In this document: positions 38,112-50,409 of the stretch, in pieces
How the letters are laid out: the number at the start of each line of letters is the position of its first letter
How positions within the stretch are numbered: position 1 is the first letter of the stretch
Assembly (NCBI RefSeq): GCF_000208745.1
Contig: NC_030851.1
Span: 1,946,666 to 2,010,665 of the forward strand
Length of the DNA: 64,000 bases
DNA from: Theobroma cacao
Taxonomy: Eukaryota; Streptophyta; Magnoliopsida; Malvales; Malvaceae
Direction: 5' to 3'
Translations under genes and position numbers: made by a program
Notes under the pieces: model-generated
What the model saw: the letters and a program-made list of their open reading frames with translations, nothing else
The model's database searches: none
What the model was told of the DNA's origin: nothing

Positions 38112-39126
38112 GTAAGTTGGCCAAATGATTTATTTCAATAGAAATGGGTTCTCCTGTTCTGAACGTGTTTGCTTCCTGAAAAGATGATTAGTACGTACAA
38201 AATACTCTGTGAATGTAACAACTACTTACATTATTTTTAGTCTCAAAATTTCATACTGGGTTAATTTTCTGAATTGAGAAGTTTTGCGTCAATGGAAAAG
38301 CTCATCTTAAATAAAAATGGATGAATCGTTAGCAGAGGAAACTCTGTTGAGGACTAAAAGCAGCCTTGGCAAAAGAAGCTCTGGTTCTTTTTTAACAAGT
38401 GCACATTGTTACATACTTTTCTATTGCTTCATACAAAAAGGAATCTTATAGATATTGGATTGTCGTTATACAAAAATAAAAAGGACAATGGCATGTTCTT
38501 GATTCCTTCAAAAATAAAAAGGGCAATGGCATGTTCTTGATACCTTTTGTATGAAGTGTGTACTATTGTTTTTGTGTCAACAATGCTATGAATTTATGAT
38601 TATTTTTTCAAGGGTAGCATCAAACTCAAACTTAATGTCATCATAAAAATTTCAAAAGTCCGAAGCTTTCCAAAACTTCTTCAAAAGAATGTATATTCAG
38701 ATTTAACAATGACTACTTGCTTAATTTGGCAACAACCAAAGACTAAAAATTAAACAATAATTGTTGATTAATTAGTATATAGTTGCTGCAAAAGACCTTT
38801 TCTGACAATACTTATTGCATCAATACTTGCATAATTTTGTAGTATCAAACAATCTCTGTCTCTCACATTTTTGCAGCTCTGTCAATGCAGAATATTTTTT
38901 AAAATGTTTGTTAAATACAAGCAAAGAATGCACATTTAAAAAATAAAGTGCTCTATAACTGAAACAGAGCTTAGATATATAGCCCATTCATAGCGAATCA
39001 TGGTCGAAAACACTTTCTATGGGTATCAAAATCTGTGCAAAGAACACAATTTTAATGGATTGGTTTTTTTTCGTTGATCATCCATATTGGATTAACTCTA
39101 GAAATTTCGTCTTATATATTTGATAG

Positions 39127-39625
39127 GCATTGGCTCAAAAGTTTTGCAGATTCATGATTTATGTCCATACCAAAAGGGTCATAGTTGATGATAAGTATGT
39201 TATCATGGGATCAGCAAACATTAACTAAAGATCTTTAGATGGTTCAAGGGACACAGAAATAACTATTAGGTGCTTACCAACCAAATTACACATGGGCAGG
39301 AAAGAAATCCCTCCTGCATCGCCAGGTTTGAGATTCTGTCTCTACTCACTTTTAAATGCTCAAAAAAGTTCCAGACAGCCATTGATGCATACTAGTATTT
39401 TTTTGGTTTAATTGTTTTAGCATATGCTTCAAAGGAAACAAAATGGCATTAGAGCATGGAGAATAGTATCTCTGGGTATAAAATATATTTAATGTTTGCC
39501 TAAATTCCTATTTAGATTTATTAGTTGCACTAGTATTGTTGGGTGTAGGTTTATGGTTATCGGATGTCTCTGCGGGCCAAACACCTTGGGAAATTGGAGG
39601 ATAGTTTTCAGGAACCGTAAAGCCT
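39127..39625 (+). pseudogene. Captured phospholipase D fragment (C-terminal part)
   Basis: The translation contains [20 protein letters not shown], then GSANIN: the second HKD catalytic motif of plant phospholipase D and its neighbours. A stop (TAA at 39226-39228) replaces the usual glutamine of GSANINQRS, and a frameshift follows before the AYQPNYTWA segment. A second piece at about 39,548-39,625 reads VYGYRMSLRAKHLGKLEDSF and then a stop, corresponding to the next PLD exon (VYGYRMSLWAEHLG). It is a decayed fragment carried by the Helitron and cannot encode an enzyme. Confidence 0.9.
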
Positions 39626-39834
39626 AGAATGTGTTTCTAATTGTTCTAAATTATGTTTTATTTTATTTGTACTTGAAGTTAATGATATGGCTAGATAGGA
39701 GAAAAAAAAAGTCTGCTTGTGGTAAGTTTTTTTTTTTTTTTTTTTTGCTCAAGTTTGTTAGGATCCATTGTTAATAAATGCATAAAAGTATGGTCATTTA
39801 TAATCTTCCAAATGATGTGTTGTTCATATTCTAG

Positions 39835-40375
39835 GAGGAAAAAAGAAGGAAGTGAAGGAGACTGGTTTGGGTCTCTCTTTGCCTAAGGATGAGAATTTCA
39901 GGGAACGGTACTCTGAGGTATATTTTGTTGCAACGGTACAATTGCTTTGTGATTATTATACTACTTTATCGGGATCTTAGTATCTTATGATTATATTATA
40001 AATTTTGGCTTTTGTAGGTTGCTGTCAACGGTGAAATGATTGAGTACAATGACATTTCTAGCTGTTATATTCTGGGGCCATGGGCAATTTCAATTGGGAG
40101 ATTAAGTCATATAATATTTATACTCATTGCAATTTAATTAGTAAATAACAAGTGTTAATTAATTATGAGGGAAAAAATGGTCATGGATGCCATTCCTTGA
40201 TTTTTTTTCTTCTTTCCCTTTCCTTTTAACTTATCTATGTTGTTAAATTACACATATTCTTTGATGTGGAAATCAAGAAAATGAAAGTCAAGAACTACGA
40301 TTTCCCTCTCTTTGTGTCTCCAAGTGTTTTGCAAAAAGAGAAAGATGACATTGAGGGTTTTGCTCCAGAGATGAG
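39835..40375 (+). pseudogene. Captured prolyl-tRNA synthetase fragment
   Basis: Three exon pieces match eukaryotic-type (cytosolic) prolyl-tRNA synthetase. 39835-39917 reads GGKKKEVKETGLGLSLPKDE...RYSE. 40018-about 40,100 reads VAVNGEMIEYNDISSCYILG and then PWAISI. About 40,260-40,375 reads VEIKKMKVKNYDFPLFVSPS then VLQKEKDDIEGFAPEM. These are the junction between the linker and the class II catalytic core. Splice borders are partly preserved, but the segment stops after the FAPE motif and lacks the active-site motifs 2 and 3, so it is non-functional. Confidence 0.88.
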
Positions 40376-41333
40376 AACTAACTTTTTGGGCACAGTTGGC
40401 CTTGTGGAATGTGCTTCAACTTGGAATTGTTAATTTATTTTTTTATCAAATTTCTTAAAGCCATTTGAATCTCATTTTGTCCCTAAAAGAGCAAAACTAT
40501 TCACCAGTAAGCCTTAATTTATATCATTCTTTGGTCTCAAAGGTTTGTCACTAAGAAAGAGTTGCAAAATTGTATTGAAACAAGCTCTGAGCTCTGTAAG
40601 TTCATCAAAAAGAAAAAAACAATTTGTGCTTGGAAGGATTGGCATTATTTAGGGTACATGCGGAAAAAGTTAGATATATGTCAAAGTTGAAAATGTTGTA
40701 AACTCATTATGTAGCAATGTTTTGTACCATAAATGAGGAAAGGGATGTTTCTTTTTTTCAACTTATAACTGTTTATTATTTTTATTTGGTTTTAAAGGTT
40801 TAGTTATTGAGATTGTATGTTTTAATATGTTATCCAATTAATCACATCCAACTTCCAAAAACTAAAATAGGAAAATAAATGAAAGTTCGAGAACTCTTCT
40901 ATTTAGAAAACTATATTTCTGATAATACTTTTTTCCCCTTTTAAAGTTGATAACAAAATTTCCACTAATTTTCTAATAAACATTCGTCTTTTAATTCTTA
41001 CTTTTTAAATTATATATAAATTAACACAATTTTGTTTAACTATTTATACGTTACTATGTATTATTTTTACCATAACAAAGTCTGTTTAACTATTTATCCA
41101 TTATTGTATATTAGTTTTACCATAACATAATCTATCTTTTTACATTCGTATCATAGCAAATACATCATTTTACTTCTTTTTCTCTAACAATTTATAACAA
41201 TTATAATACCAAAAATTATTAACATTAATAAACAATTCTTGATTCTACTAATTTAAATATTTTATACTAAATTTTTAACATCAACTATTTATAAAATTTA
41301 CAAACCCATCGTATAGCACGGGTATTTTACTAG

Positions 41334-43235
41334 TTTATTTATTAAATTTAATAGTCAGTTTTTCAATTTTTTGAATTCTTTTGACCGTTTATCAACATTC
41401 CCAAAGAGCCAAATTAACCAAATGCTTTGATCCAAATTTTAAAAATAAAATATGCTTCATAAAGAATTATTAAGAAAGTTCAAAGTTTTGATGATAAAAA
41501 ATAAAAGTGATAAAATTTTAATTTTTATAATTTATAACAGAACCGACTAAAGATTATCGATTTAATCTTATCTTTAAATTTAATTAATTTTTTAAAAATT
41601 TTCATCCATTTAATTCTCAATTGTGATAAATTGAACCAATCAAACTGGCCGTTTACTTACTCCTAATATAATCAATTTTGTACCGTTGATGGAGTTATGG
41701 TGTGTAGTATAACTATGCATATTGTCTCTTCTTTGTGTGGTTGCTTATGTGAATCTGTGTTTCAAATTTTGTCTAGCTTTAATTACTTCTGCGTTCAAGT
41801 AAACAAGTTAGTCATTTCGGGATTAGTCAACGTCAATGATTGATACTAAAAAGCCTAAAAAGGGAAAAGGAAAGCTTTAATATATTTTGAGAAAAGACAC
41901 TTGCAACATTTATTATAGCCTTTTTTTTATTATTAATATTTGATTTCATATTTGACTTGTGTTTTCGTGATATAATTATTGTTGAAATGTTGGCATAATT
42001 AAACATAGTAATTCCCTTAGATGTTGTCATGTCACGCATTTTTTAATTTAATTTAAAAACATAATACTTGATAAAATTTTTAAATTATTTCAAAAAAAAA
42101 ATTTTCACTCCATTCAATGAAATCCTATAATATTATTTTAATTCAAATAAATCTTCACAATTATTGATTAATTAATGATTATTAATTAAAATATTATTTA
42201 TCATTTTATATTTATGTGATACTAATATGACAGATAAAAAATATCATATAATTATGTCATCATGTCATTTTATTATTATTATAATATATTAAAATATTAT
42301 ATCAATACCACATAATATATAATGATAAATAATATTTTAATTTAAAATAAAAATATAATAATTTATTTAATTTAAAATAAAATACAAAAATATTAATGCA
42401 ATAAATCATATTTTTAGATTCAACTTATTAAATTATTGTATTAAAATGGCTTGAATTATAGTCTAAATTCGAAACTAATTGAAATCAATTTATCTCAATC
42501 GATTTAATAGATTTGATGGATTCGGACTATTAATAATATAAAAAACATATTTATAAAACTTTGCTTAATATATCACTAATAAAGTTTAAGTGTCTTTAAC
42601 TTAACCTTATATAAATATATATTATTAATAATCGATTCGGTTATAAATCTTAAATATAAAAAATCTATGGAAAGAATCGAATAAATCACATCTCTTAATT
42701 CATTAATACCGAAACAAAAAAAACAATCAAGCTGAATTAATGGAATTCAATTCGATCTGTTTTACTTCCCAATCGATACTGTCTTTTTCCATTAATCCTC
42801 TGTCGATTCTCTGGAATTTGTCAAACCAATCCAAAAATACAAAGATGGAGGTGAGTTTGACAGCATGGCTACGCCTTTCCGTTTCTGGAGACAATTTTGA
42901 CGCTTTTACAGTGTATCAGAACATAACCATTTTCATCTCAAGCTTTCCGGAAATGGTGACTGTGTCTGTCATCATCGTCTATGGAGAAAAAGGTATGTAA
43001 ACCGCGTTGCATTGATTGGGCGATGCTCGACCATCTGCAATCTTCACGCGCGAACGCCATTTCAGGAAGCAAATAGCTTCACAGCTACAGCCTTGTTCTA
43101 GGTCACAGGTGGGGTTCGATTCCTCCCTTTGCATTCACTAACAAATTACAAATCCCTGGCACTCGCAACCTAAACTTCCTCTGTTTTTTCTCTTTTCCCA
43201 CCTCTGCATTAGACACTTAAATATTTATGTTTATT
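41334..43235. other. AT-rich tail of the left duplication unit
   Basis: Mostly AT-rich, with a less AT-rich block at 42,728-43,200 that is conserved at 47,850-48,340. Short open frames in the block differ in strand and frame between the copies, so coding is not supported. A GGGTTCGATTCC motif at about 43,114 resembles a Pol III B box or tRNA T-loop, but no complete tRNA can be folded around it. Confidence 0.6.
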
Positions 43236-43704
43236 TTTTTACATACGTACGTATGTTTGTATCTATGTACGTATAAATCAGCATGTTCTTTGATGGAAAA
43301 GTGGAGCAAAAGCTTGGCTGTTCTGGTTGGATTTTTCTTGCTTCTCTCCATTGAATGAATGCAACAAAGTAATTATTCTTATTTTTCTATTCTCAATCAT
43401 GCTCGTTGTTTGTGGATCTTGTCCTGCGCCTGTCATTTATTAATATTATTATTTAATAATTAAATGTGTGGTATTAGCTGTAATTAAGATGTAATCTCTG
43501 TAAGACTTGATCATTAAAAAATAAATAAGAAAGGCTTAATCATTCAAAACATCAATCCACATGCCCCCAATGAAACATAGAGAGAATCAGATACATGAAA
43601 ACCATCATTAAGCAATGTTCTATGCTTAGAATTAGCAGTCAAAACTGTTCACTTCGGTGCTTAAAAAAAAAAAAAAGTACAGAGAAAGTGCCCCCATGTC
43701 AACT

Positions 43705-45191
43705 TTATTCGATTCGGACTATTTTGCGGTTCATAAACCTAAGCCTGCATATCTCATCAAAGAAGTCATCTGTGCTACTATGGCTGCTCTTCATTTGAAG
43801 AATCCTTATTACCATTGTCTTCAGATTTTTCCCATACTTCAGAAGGGACTCCAGGGTGCTCATTTTCTGTTCAGCGTTTAATGGTGATCTTACTTGGACC
43901 ACAACTTCCTCTAGGCATGGAATTACAAAGCCTGGTTCTACCTGCAAACACAAATTTTTCTTTCTTGAGTAAAACCTGAAACCTTGAAGGTTAATTTAGG
44001 CCAGAGAATCAACAATTATACCACTTCGGTCATCGACTTACATTTTTCAGGCTGTTTTTCTGGCAAAGTGCAGCAAACATGGCTCCATGGATATCAAACT
44101 TTTGCAGCTTGGGATGGCTATTAAAAAATTCAACAAAGTCAACCTCTGGAAAGGGTAAAAGGGTCTCCAAATCTCCAGTGAATTCAACCTTCATGTAGAG
44201 ATGCTTCACCTCACTAGACCATTCTAGCATTTTGCTTATTGCATCCCAACACCATTGGACCCCCCTCATGGACAAGAATTCAAGGGCTGAAAGCTTCCCA
44301 AAGTCTACCATGTAAACTCTTCCTAAAAGCATCACAAAGCAAAATAATAATTAAATTTCAGTTCAAATTTTTGTTCTCTTTCTTTCTTGCAAAAAGAAAT
44401 CCTGCATAAAAACAAGACAGAATACTAGAATTATAAGTGGAATAGGTACCAGCATTGTTTGCGATTGAAAGGTTCCTCAAGCATGTGGTCTCACGAACTC
44501 TAATCCAACTACAACCTTGCACCTCGAGGTGTTCAATTTTTGGACAAGTAAGGGAAAGGGAACAGTTCCCCAAGCCATAAAAGTCCAGCTTACAGTGCTC
44601 TAAATATGGCAACTCAATTGAAACTGATCTAACCCCTTCACAACCAAGCAGAACTAAGTTAGTCAAATTAGGGCATGCCCTAAGTGCAGCAGAAAATGCA
44701 GGATCCTCCAATCTTGCTCCAACAATTTCGAGGCTTTGAAGGTTTTTGAAAACATCCCACTTGGGTGGATTAACCATCAGCACACCCCAGAGCTTCAAGG
44801 ACTCCAAATTCTTTGCTGCACTAATGCAGTCCAATTTGGAAGGGCTATCAAGACATGCCTGATATTCAGTAATATTATCCATTCTCAGCTCAAGATGCTT
44901 GAGTGATGAATGCACCAGCAATAGCCACAAGGCAAGGCCTGCACTGGTGAAAGGACTGTAAACAACAAGCTCCTCTAAACATACAATCGTCGAAAGCATT
45001 TTCCAGACAATGGAGTCTGGGTTATCACTGCCACAGTGGCTATCAAAGGAGTTGCGAGGAAAATAGAGACTTCTAAGGTAAGGCAATGACTCCTTCCATC
45101 TCTTGGATACACAATTGCAAGCTGCAACATCCCGAGCATTGTTCAAGTGTGACAAAATGTACTGAACAATGGCATCAGGAAGAGAGTCCAT
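43705..45191 (-). CDS. F-box/LRR protein, intact right copy
   Basis: Exons 45191-44450, 44322-44042 and 43941-43705 encode 419 residues. The N-terminus MDSLPDAIVQYILSHLNNAR followed by DVAACNCVSKRWKES is an F-box, the Skp1-binding part of SCF ubiquitin ligases. The rest holds irregular leucine-rich repeats (LKHLELRM, NLESLKLWG, NLQSLEIVGARL, NLTNLVLLGCEGV, YLEHCKLDF) and an FBD-like C-terminal part. It resembles Arabidopsis F-box/RNI proteins of the At1g10780 type. The target is unknown. An upstream in-frame ATG twelve codons earlier lies in what is probably leader sequence, and the MDSLPD start fits the family. The left neighbour is the same gene with a nonsense codon. Confidence 0.88.
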
Positions 45192-45229
45192 TCTCTGAGA
45201 ATAAATTATCAAACAGGTAACTGTCAATA

Positions 45230-46440
45230 ATTGATTAGGGCAGAAGCTAACATAATAAACATATAATTAATCAAAGTATAATCCATCAACTAATTGTTAA
45301 GAGGACAACACGTTTGAACTCCGAATTTGATGATTTCAATCCTAATTTTTTTCCCTTTGTTTCGTTGACATACTTAATTCTGAAATTAAACACTATTTAT
45401 TTGGTGGCTGGCTAAAAGATAGAAAGAACATAAACATTAACATTCACCTCAAAAAAACATCGTACCAGTAATGAAACATTATTCAGTGCGGTTCTGGGAA
45501 GTTCAAAACTCTAAATAGTGTAATGCTAAAATTCTAATGCTTATTTTTCTCGCCAGGGCTTCATCAGTTTTTATAATAGCTAGCTTAAAATTCATGATAT
45601 ATATCTAAGATTTAATATAATTATTAATAATTTTTGTTGTGAACTCAAATGAAACAGAAAGAAGATTACCATTGCAAACAAATCCACTCAAAAGCATAGA
45701 ATCCGAAGAACCCAGATAAGATATGATCATTTCAAGGTAAACCCCAATGAAATTCAAGCAAACGAGATAACATTTCACAAATTCAGACCCCAAAAAAAAA
45801 TCGAATTCATAATCAAATTCGAAACATTTCAGACATGAAAATGCAATCAAAGAAAGTGAATGAAGAGAACAAAAAAAAGAAGAATAAAGCTTACTCTTAT
45901 AATTTAAAAGAGAAACAGAAAACGAAGTCAAATGAAACTTCTATTGTGACTTAACCCAGAAACAGAAACCAAAAAAAAAAAATAATTACCATTGCATACA
46001 AATCCACCCGAAAGCAAAGAATTCGAAAAACCCAGATGAGATATGATCATTTCAAGATAAACCCAAACTGAAATTCAAGCAAAACGAGATAACATTTCAC
46101 AAATTTAGACCAAACAAAAAACTCAAAATTTACAATCAAATTTGAAACATTTCAGACATGAGAATACGACCAAAGAAAGTGAATAAAGAGAGCTTACAGT
46201 TATAATTTTGAAAGAGGAAAGATAAACAAAGAAACAGATCCGAGCTTCTTTATGTTTTCTGTGAAAATATCTGACCTTGAAAAAGAGACAAGGAGAGAGA
46301 AGTAATAATGAGAAAGAAATATTTTTATACACATAAAAGGAAAGTACAGAGAGAGAGTGGCGCGCGTCGATGGAGGGATTAAGGGGGTTTTCAAATTTTA
46401 AAAACTTTTCAGAGAGAGGGACTGACTGACTTTCCTTTTT
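45230..46440 (-). other. 5' leader and promoter region of the right F-box copy
   Basis: It aligns with 36,050-37,255 of the left unit, including the repeated ATTACCATTGCA...AATTTAGACC blocks (about 45,665 and 45,985). Donor-like TTAC/CTTAC motifs (minus GTAA) suggest spliced untranslated exons. No coding frame is supported. Confidence 0.55.
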
Positions 46441-46453
46441 TTTATATTTGTTA

Positions 46454-48365
46454 TTTATTTATTAAATTTAAGTGCTCAGTTTTTCAAATTTTTGAATTCT
46501 TTTGACCGTTTATCAACATTCCCAAAGAGCCAAATTAACCAAATGCTTTGATCCAAATTTTAAAAATAAAATATGCTTCATAAATAATTATTAAGAAAGT
46601 TCAAAGTTTTGATGATAAAAAATAAAAATGACAAAATTTTAATTTTTATAATTCATAACAGAACCGACTAAAGCCTTTCGATTTAATCTTATCTTTTAAG
46701 TCAATTAATTTTCTAAAAATTTTAATTCATTCAATTTTCAATTATGATAAATTGAACCAATCAAACTGATCATTTACTTACTCCTAATAGAATCTGTTTT
46801 GTACCGTTGATGGAGTTACGGTGTATAGTCTAACCATATATATTGTCTCTTCTTTGTGTGGTTGCTTATGTGAATCTGTGTTTCAATTTTAGTCTGGCTG
46901 TAATTATTTCTGCGTACAAGTAAACAAGTTTGTCATTTTGGGATTATTCAACTGCAACGATTGATACTGCAAGCCTAAAAAAGGAAAAGAAAAGCTTTAA
47001 TATTTTTTGAGAAAAGGCACTTGCAACATTTATTATAGCCTTTTTTTATTATTATTAATAATTGATTTCATATTTGACTTGTGTTTTCGTGATATAATTA
47101 TTAATTAAAATAATTACGCTTGAAATGTTTGCATAATTAAACATAATAATTCCCTTAGATGTCGTTACGTCACATATTTTTTCATTTAATTTAAATACAT
47201 AATACTTTATAAAATCTTCAAATTATTCAAAAAAATCTTTATGAAAATTCGTATAATATTATTTTGATACAAATAAATCTTTATAATTATTGATTAATTA
47301 ATAACTATTAGTCAAAATATAATTTATAGTTTTATATTTACGTGACATTGATATGAAAGATAAAATATATCATATGATCAATTTATCTTGTCATTTTATC
47401 ATTATTATAATATATTATCATACTTTGTCAATAGTACATGATATTTAATGATAAATGATATTTTAATTAATTTAATTATAATTTTTTTATTTAAAAAATA
47501 TAAAAATATTAATGTAATAAATCATATTTTTAAATTCCACTTATCAAATTATTGTAAAATGCAATTAAAAAGGCTTGAATTATAATCTAAATTTGAAACT
47601 AATCGAAATCAACTTATCTCAATCAATTTAATAGTTTGATGGATTCGGACTACTAATAATATAAAAAACATATCTATAAAACTTTGCTTAATATTTCACT
47701 AATAAAGTTTAAGTTTCTTAACTTAACTTTATATAAATATATATTATTAATAATCAATTCGTTTATAAATCTTAAATATAAAAAATCTATCGAAAGAATC
47801 GAATAAATCACATCTCTTAATTGATTAATACCGAAACAAAAAAAAAAGATTCAAACTGAATTAATGGAATTCAATTCGATTTGGCTTACTTCCCAATCGA
47901 TACTGCCTTTTTCCATCAATTCTCTGTCGATTCTCTGCAATTTGTCAAACCAATCCAAAAATACAAAGATGGAGGTGAGTTTGACAGCATGGCCACGCCT
48001 TTCCGTTTCTGGAGACAATGTTTTCTCGTGTACAGTGTAGCTGAACATAACCATTTTCATCTCAAGCTTTCCGGAAATGTTGACTGTGTCTGTCATCACC
48101 GTCTATGGAGAAAAAGGTGCATGTAAACCGCGTTGCATTGATTGGGCGATGGCGACCATCTGCAATCTTCACGCGCGAACTCCATTTCAGGAAGCAAATA
48201 GCTTCAGAGCTACAGCCTCGCTCTAGGTCACAGGTGGAGTTTCGATTCCGCCCTTTGAAATGACTAACAAATTACAAATCCTTGGAACTTGCAACCTAAA
48301 CTTCCTCTGTTTTTTTCTCTTTTCCCATCTCTGCAGACACTTAAATATTTTATGTTTATTTTTAT
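46454..48365. other. AT-rich tail of the right duplication unit
   Basis: Counterpart of 41,334-43,235. The junction at 46453/46454 is the empty site of the Helitron in the left unit. The conserved block at 47,850-48,340 has no consistent reading frame compared with its partner. Confidence 0.6.
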
Positions 48366-48665
48366 TTATAAAATATTTTTTATTTTATTAAATTAATAAT
48401 AAAAATTCTCTAAAATAAAGTCAATGATATTAAATAAATTTAATATTTAATATTTTATTATGTTTTACTTAACATAATAATTATAAAAATTAATACTTTA
48501 AAAAACCCTTAATAAGAAAATTTAAATAAATTTATATTCTTCCATTGAATTTAGTTAATTTTTTATATTTTATTTATGATCAAATAAATTTGAATAAATA
48601 GCTATTTGTTATTTTATATTTATAATATTAATGTGAAAAATACAAATATAACCTAATTATACTAT

Positions 48666-50409
48666 TGTCGTAACGTGCGGGTCCGGAAACCCGTCCGCTA
48701 GACGCGGGTAAAAATTAAATGGTTTAGGAGTCACCACCAATATTTTTTATCTAGGTGTGATTGGTCACCTATTAACCTGATTATAATCGACGAAGTCCTA
48801 AATTAATTTTAGGTCCGTCGAAAGAACAAGTACTGATCCACGTCTTTTTAGAGATGGGTTCGGAAGTGTGGTTACTCATGGAGAAGGGTTAGCACCTCCG
48901 TGACGCCTGTTCCATGAACAATACCATTTAATCTTAAGTTATCCTATTATAGCCTACTTTTGATTTAATCCCTACTTATTAACTAAAATTTTATTAAATT
49001 AACTGCTTGAGTCTTTTATTTGGTTTTACGTATGCATGTGATGTAAGCGTAAAATGATGTCATAACTCGTTTATTTTAAATAATGAGATCGGTAATCTTT
49101 TATTGGAAAATTATTCGAAGACCATCCCAACGCTTTGGTGACGTCTCGAAATTCTCCTCACCTAGAGATATCCCCGGAAGAACTCGTCTATACAAGCTCT
49201 TCGGGAAAATCCCATCATCGAAATTCTCTCACCATTTGCAAGAAAAATGTGGCATGCTATGACAAGATAAAATGCTGATGTCTACATGCACGCATTTATT
49301 GAATTAGGTGGTTCACTCAATTATGTATTTAATAATTTATCATTTTGTTTATATGTTTATTATTATCTATTTTTTTGTGGATTATTTATTTATTTTTATA
49401 ATTTTTTTTGCTTTTTACTTAAATTCATATCCTTTAATTAACATTTTTTCATTAATATTTTACTTGATTATATAGCTTATCAAATAATTAATTAATTTAT
49501 TTTCTTTAACGATTAAATTAACTTTATTTAGTAATATTTATTTAAACTAATTAACTAATATAAGTTCAAATACAATATTATGTAAATCTATTATTTTTTT
49601 AATATATATGTCATTTTCTAACAACGATTATTTGACTTAACAGGTATTGGAGTTTAAAGTTCGGATTTATCCCGACGCTTCGGTGAAAATCCGTCTCGAA
49701 CTTCGCATCCAAAAAACATCCACCCGAAAGAGGCAACTCTTTGCTCATTCTTAGATGAAATTTCTCAAACAATCATCTCATTTTTCTTATAATTTTTTAT
49801 ATTTGTATCATGTCATTGTTTTTTTTTTTTTTGTTTATATATATATATATATATATTATATTTATAAATATCTAAATATGAATATTGATCCCACATATAT
49901 ATATATATATATTTACTATTACAACCATTATCATCTTTTTAGTATTTTTTTATATATTTTTTTCGGATATTTGTTTATATCTATTTTTTTATCAAATATT
50001 TACGCATATTTTCATTTACCACTTTATATTTTGTTGTTATTTTTCTACTTTAAAATATCACAAAATCTCTACATAATATATTTTTTGTCTTAATTAAATT
50101 ATCCTTATGTTCCTAATAATATGTCTTTAACATAAATAATTGAGCCACCACAATAAATAAAAATAAAATAAAAAAAATATTAAAGTAAAAAGGCATGCAA
50201 GTTAGATCTTACCTTGTGTAGGTTTAGATTAGCNCTTTCTCCTTTTCGTTTTTCTTTTTCTTTCTTTCTTTCTTTCCTTTCCTTTCTCTTTCTTCTTTCT
50301 TTCACTTTCTTTCTTTCTTTCTCTCCTAGCCACTCCCAACCATTACCTTTCTTTTTTAAAAAAAAAAAATTATTTATTTATTATTTATTTATTTTTTTAG
50401 GTGTCTACA
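48666..50409. mobile_element. Solo LTR with 5-bp target-site duplication
   Basis: The element starts TGTCGTAACGTGCGGG and ends GGTGTCTACA, so it has TG...CA ends with TGT/ACA inverted tips. It is flanked on both sides by ACTAT (48661-48665 and 50410-50414), an exact 5-bp target duplication. It is 1,744 bases long and has no gag/pol frames, primer-binding site or second LTR. This is the footprint left when the two LTRs of a retrotransposon recombine. Its left part is GC-richer (GGAGTCACCACCAAT, CACGTCTTTTTAGAGATGGG) and its right part is T-rich with TA and CTTT microsatellites. An undetermined base (n) lies at 50234. The superfamily cannot be told from the LTR alone. Confidence 0.85.
50236..50330. 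repeat. CT/CTTT-rich microsatellite tract in the solo LTR
   Basis: Imperfect TTTC/CTTT repeats on the plus strand, next to an ambiguous base at 50234, so length and sequence may be uncertain here. Confidence 0.8.

Larger units (their letters stand above)
37274..41333 (+). mobile_element. Helitron-like element with captured gene fragments
   Basis: It interrupts the left duplication unit and is absent from the right one. The 3' end reads ACCCATCGTATAGCACGGGT, a short stem with mismatches, then ATTTTA and CTAG, followed by T: the CTRR end plus hairpin of Helitrons. The 5' end reads TCTAAACTATATATGATT after an A, resembling Helitron TCTATACTATATT-type starts. The empty site in the right unit is A|T at 46453/46454, as expected for Helitron insertion. 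The left border is less certain by about 13 bases, because the flanks TTTGTTTCATTTA and TTTATTTATTAAA are similar. No Rep/helicase gene is present, so the element is non-autonomous. It carries pieces of at least two known host genes and one unknown, all on the plus strand. Confidence 0.8.
34055..43235. repeat. Tandem segmental duplication, left unit
   Basis: Sequence from about 34,055 (ATCAGCATGTTCTTTGATGG at 34,097) through the F-box gene and its leader to about 37,260 repeats at 43,236-46,453. The stretch 41,334-43,235 repeats at 46,454-48,365. Without the 4.06-kb element between 37,274 and 41,333 this unit is about 5.12 kb, almost the same as the right unit. The outer border lies in an ACGTACGT/TGTATGTA microsatellite just past the p24 gene. 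The duplication is direct, head-to-tail. Confidence 0.9.
43236..48365. repeat. Tandem segmental duplication, right unit
   Basis: Direct repeat of 34,055-43,235 without the Helitron, about 5.13 kb. It includes p24 downstream sequence, the intact F-box gene, its repeated leader and the AT-rich tail. Similarity to the left unit ends near 48,365 after CTTAAATATTTTATGTTTAT. Confidence 0.9.

Noticed and set aside
42740..43000. 86-codon plus-strand frame in the left tail block
   Set aside because: The duplicated block at 47.9-48.1 kb does not keep this frame, so it is not under protein selection.
43105..43135. tRNA-like GGGTTCGATTCC motif
   Set aside because: No acceptor stem, D arm or anticodon arm could be folded around it, and the duplicated copy has a changed motif. 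It is not a tRNA gene.
49755..50093. 112-codon frame in the solo LTR rich in I, Y and F
   Set aside because: It is a translation of AT-rich and TATATA microsatellite sequence and has no protein-like composition.
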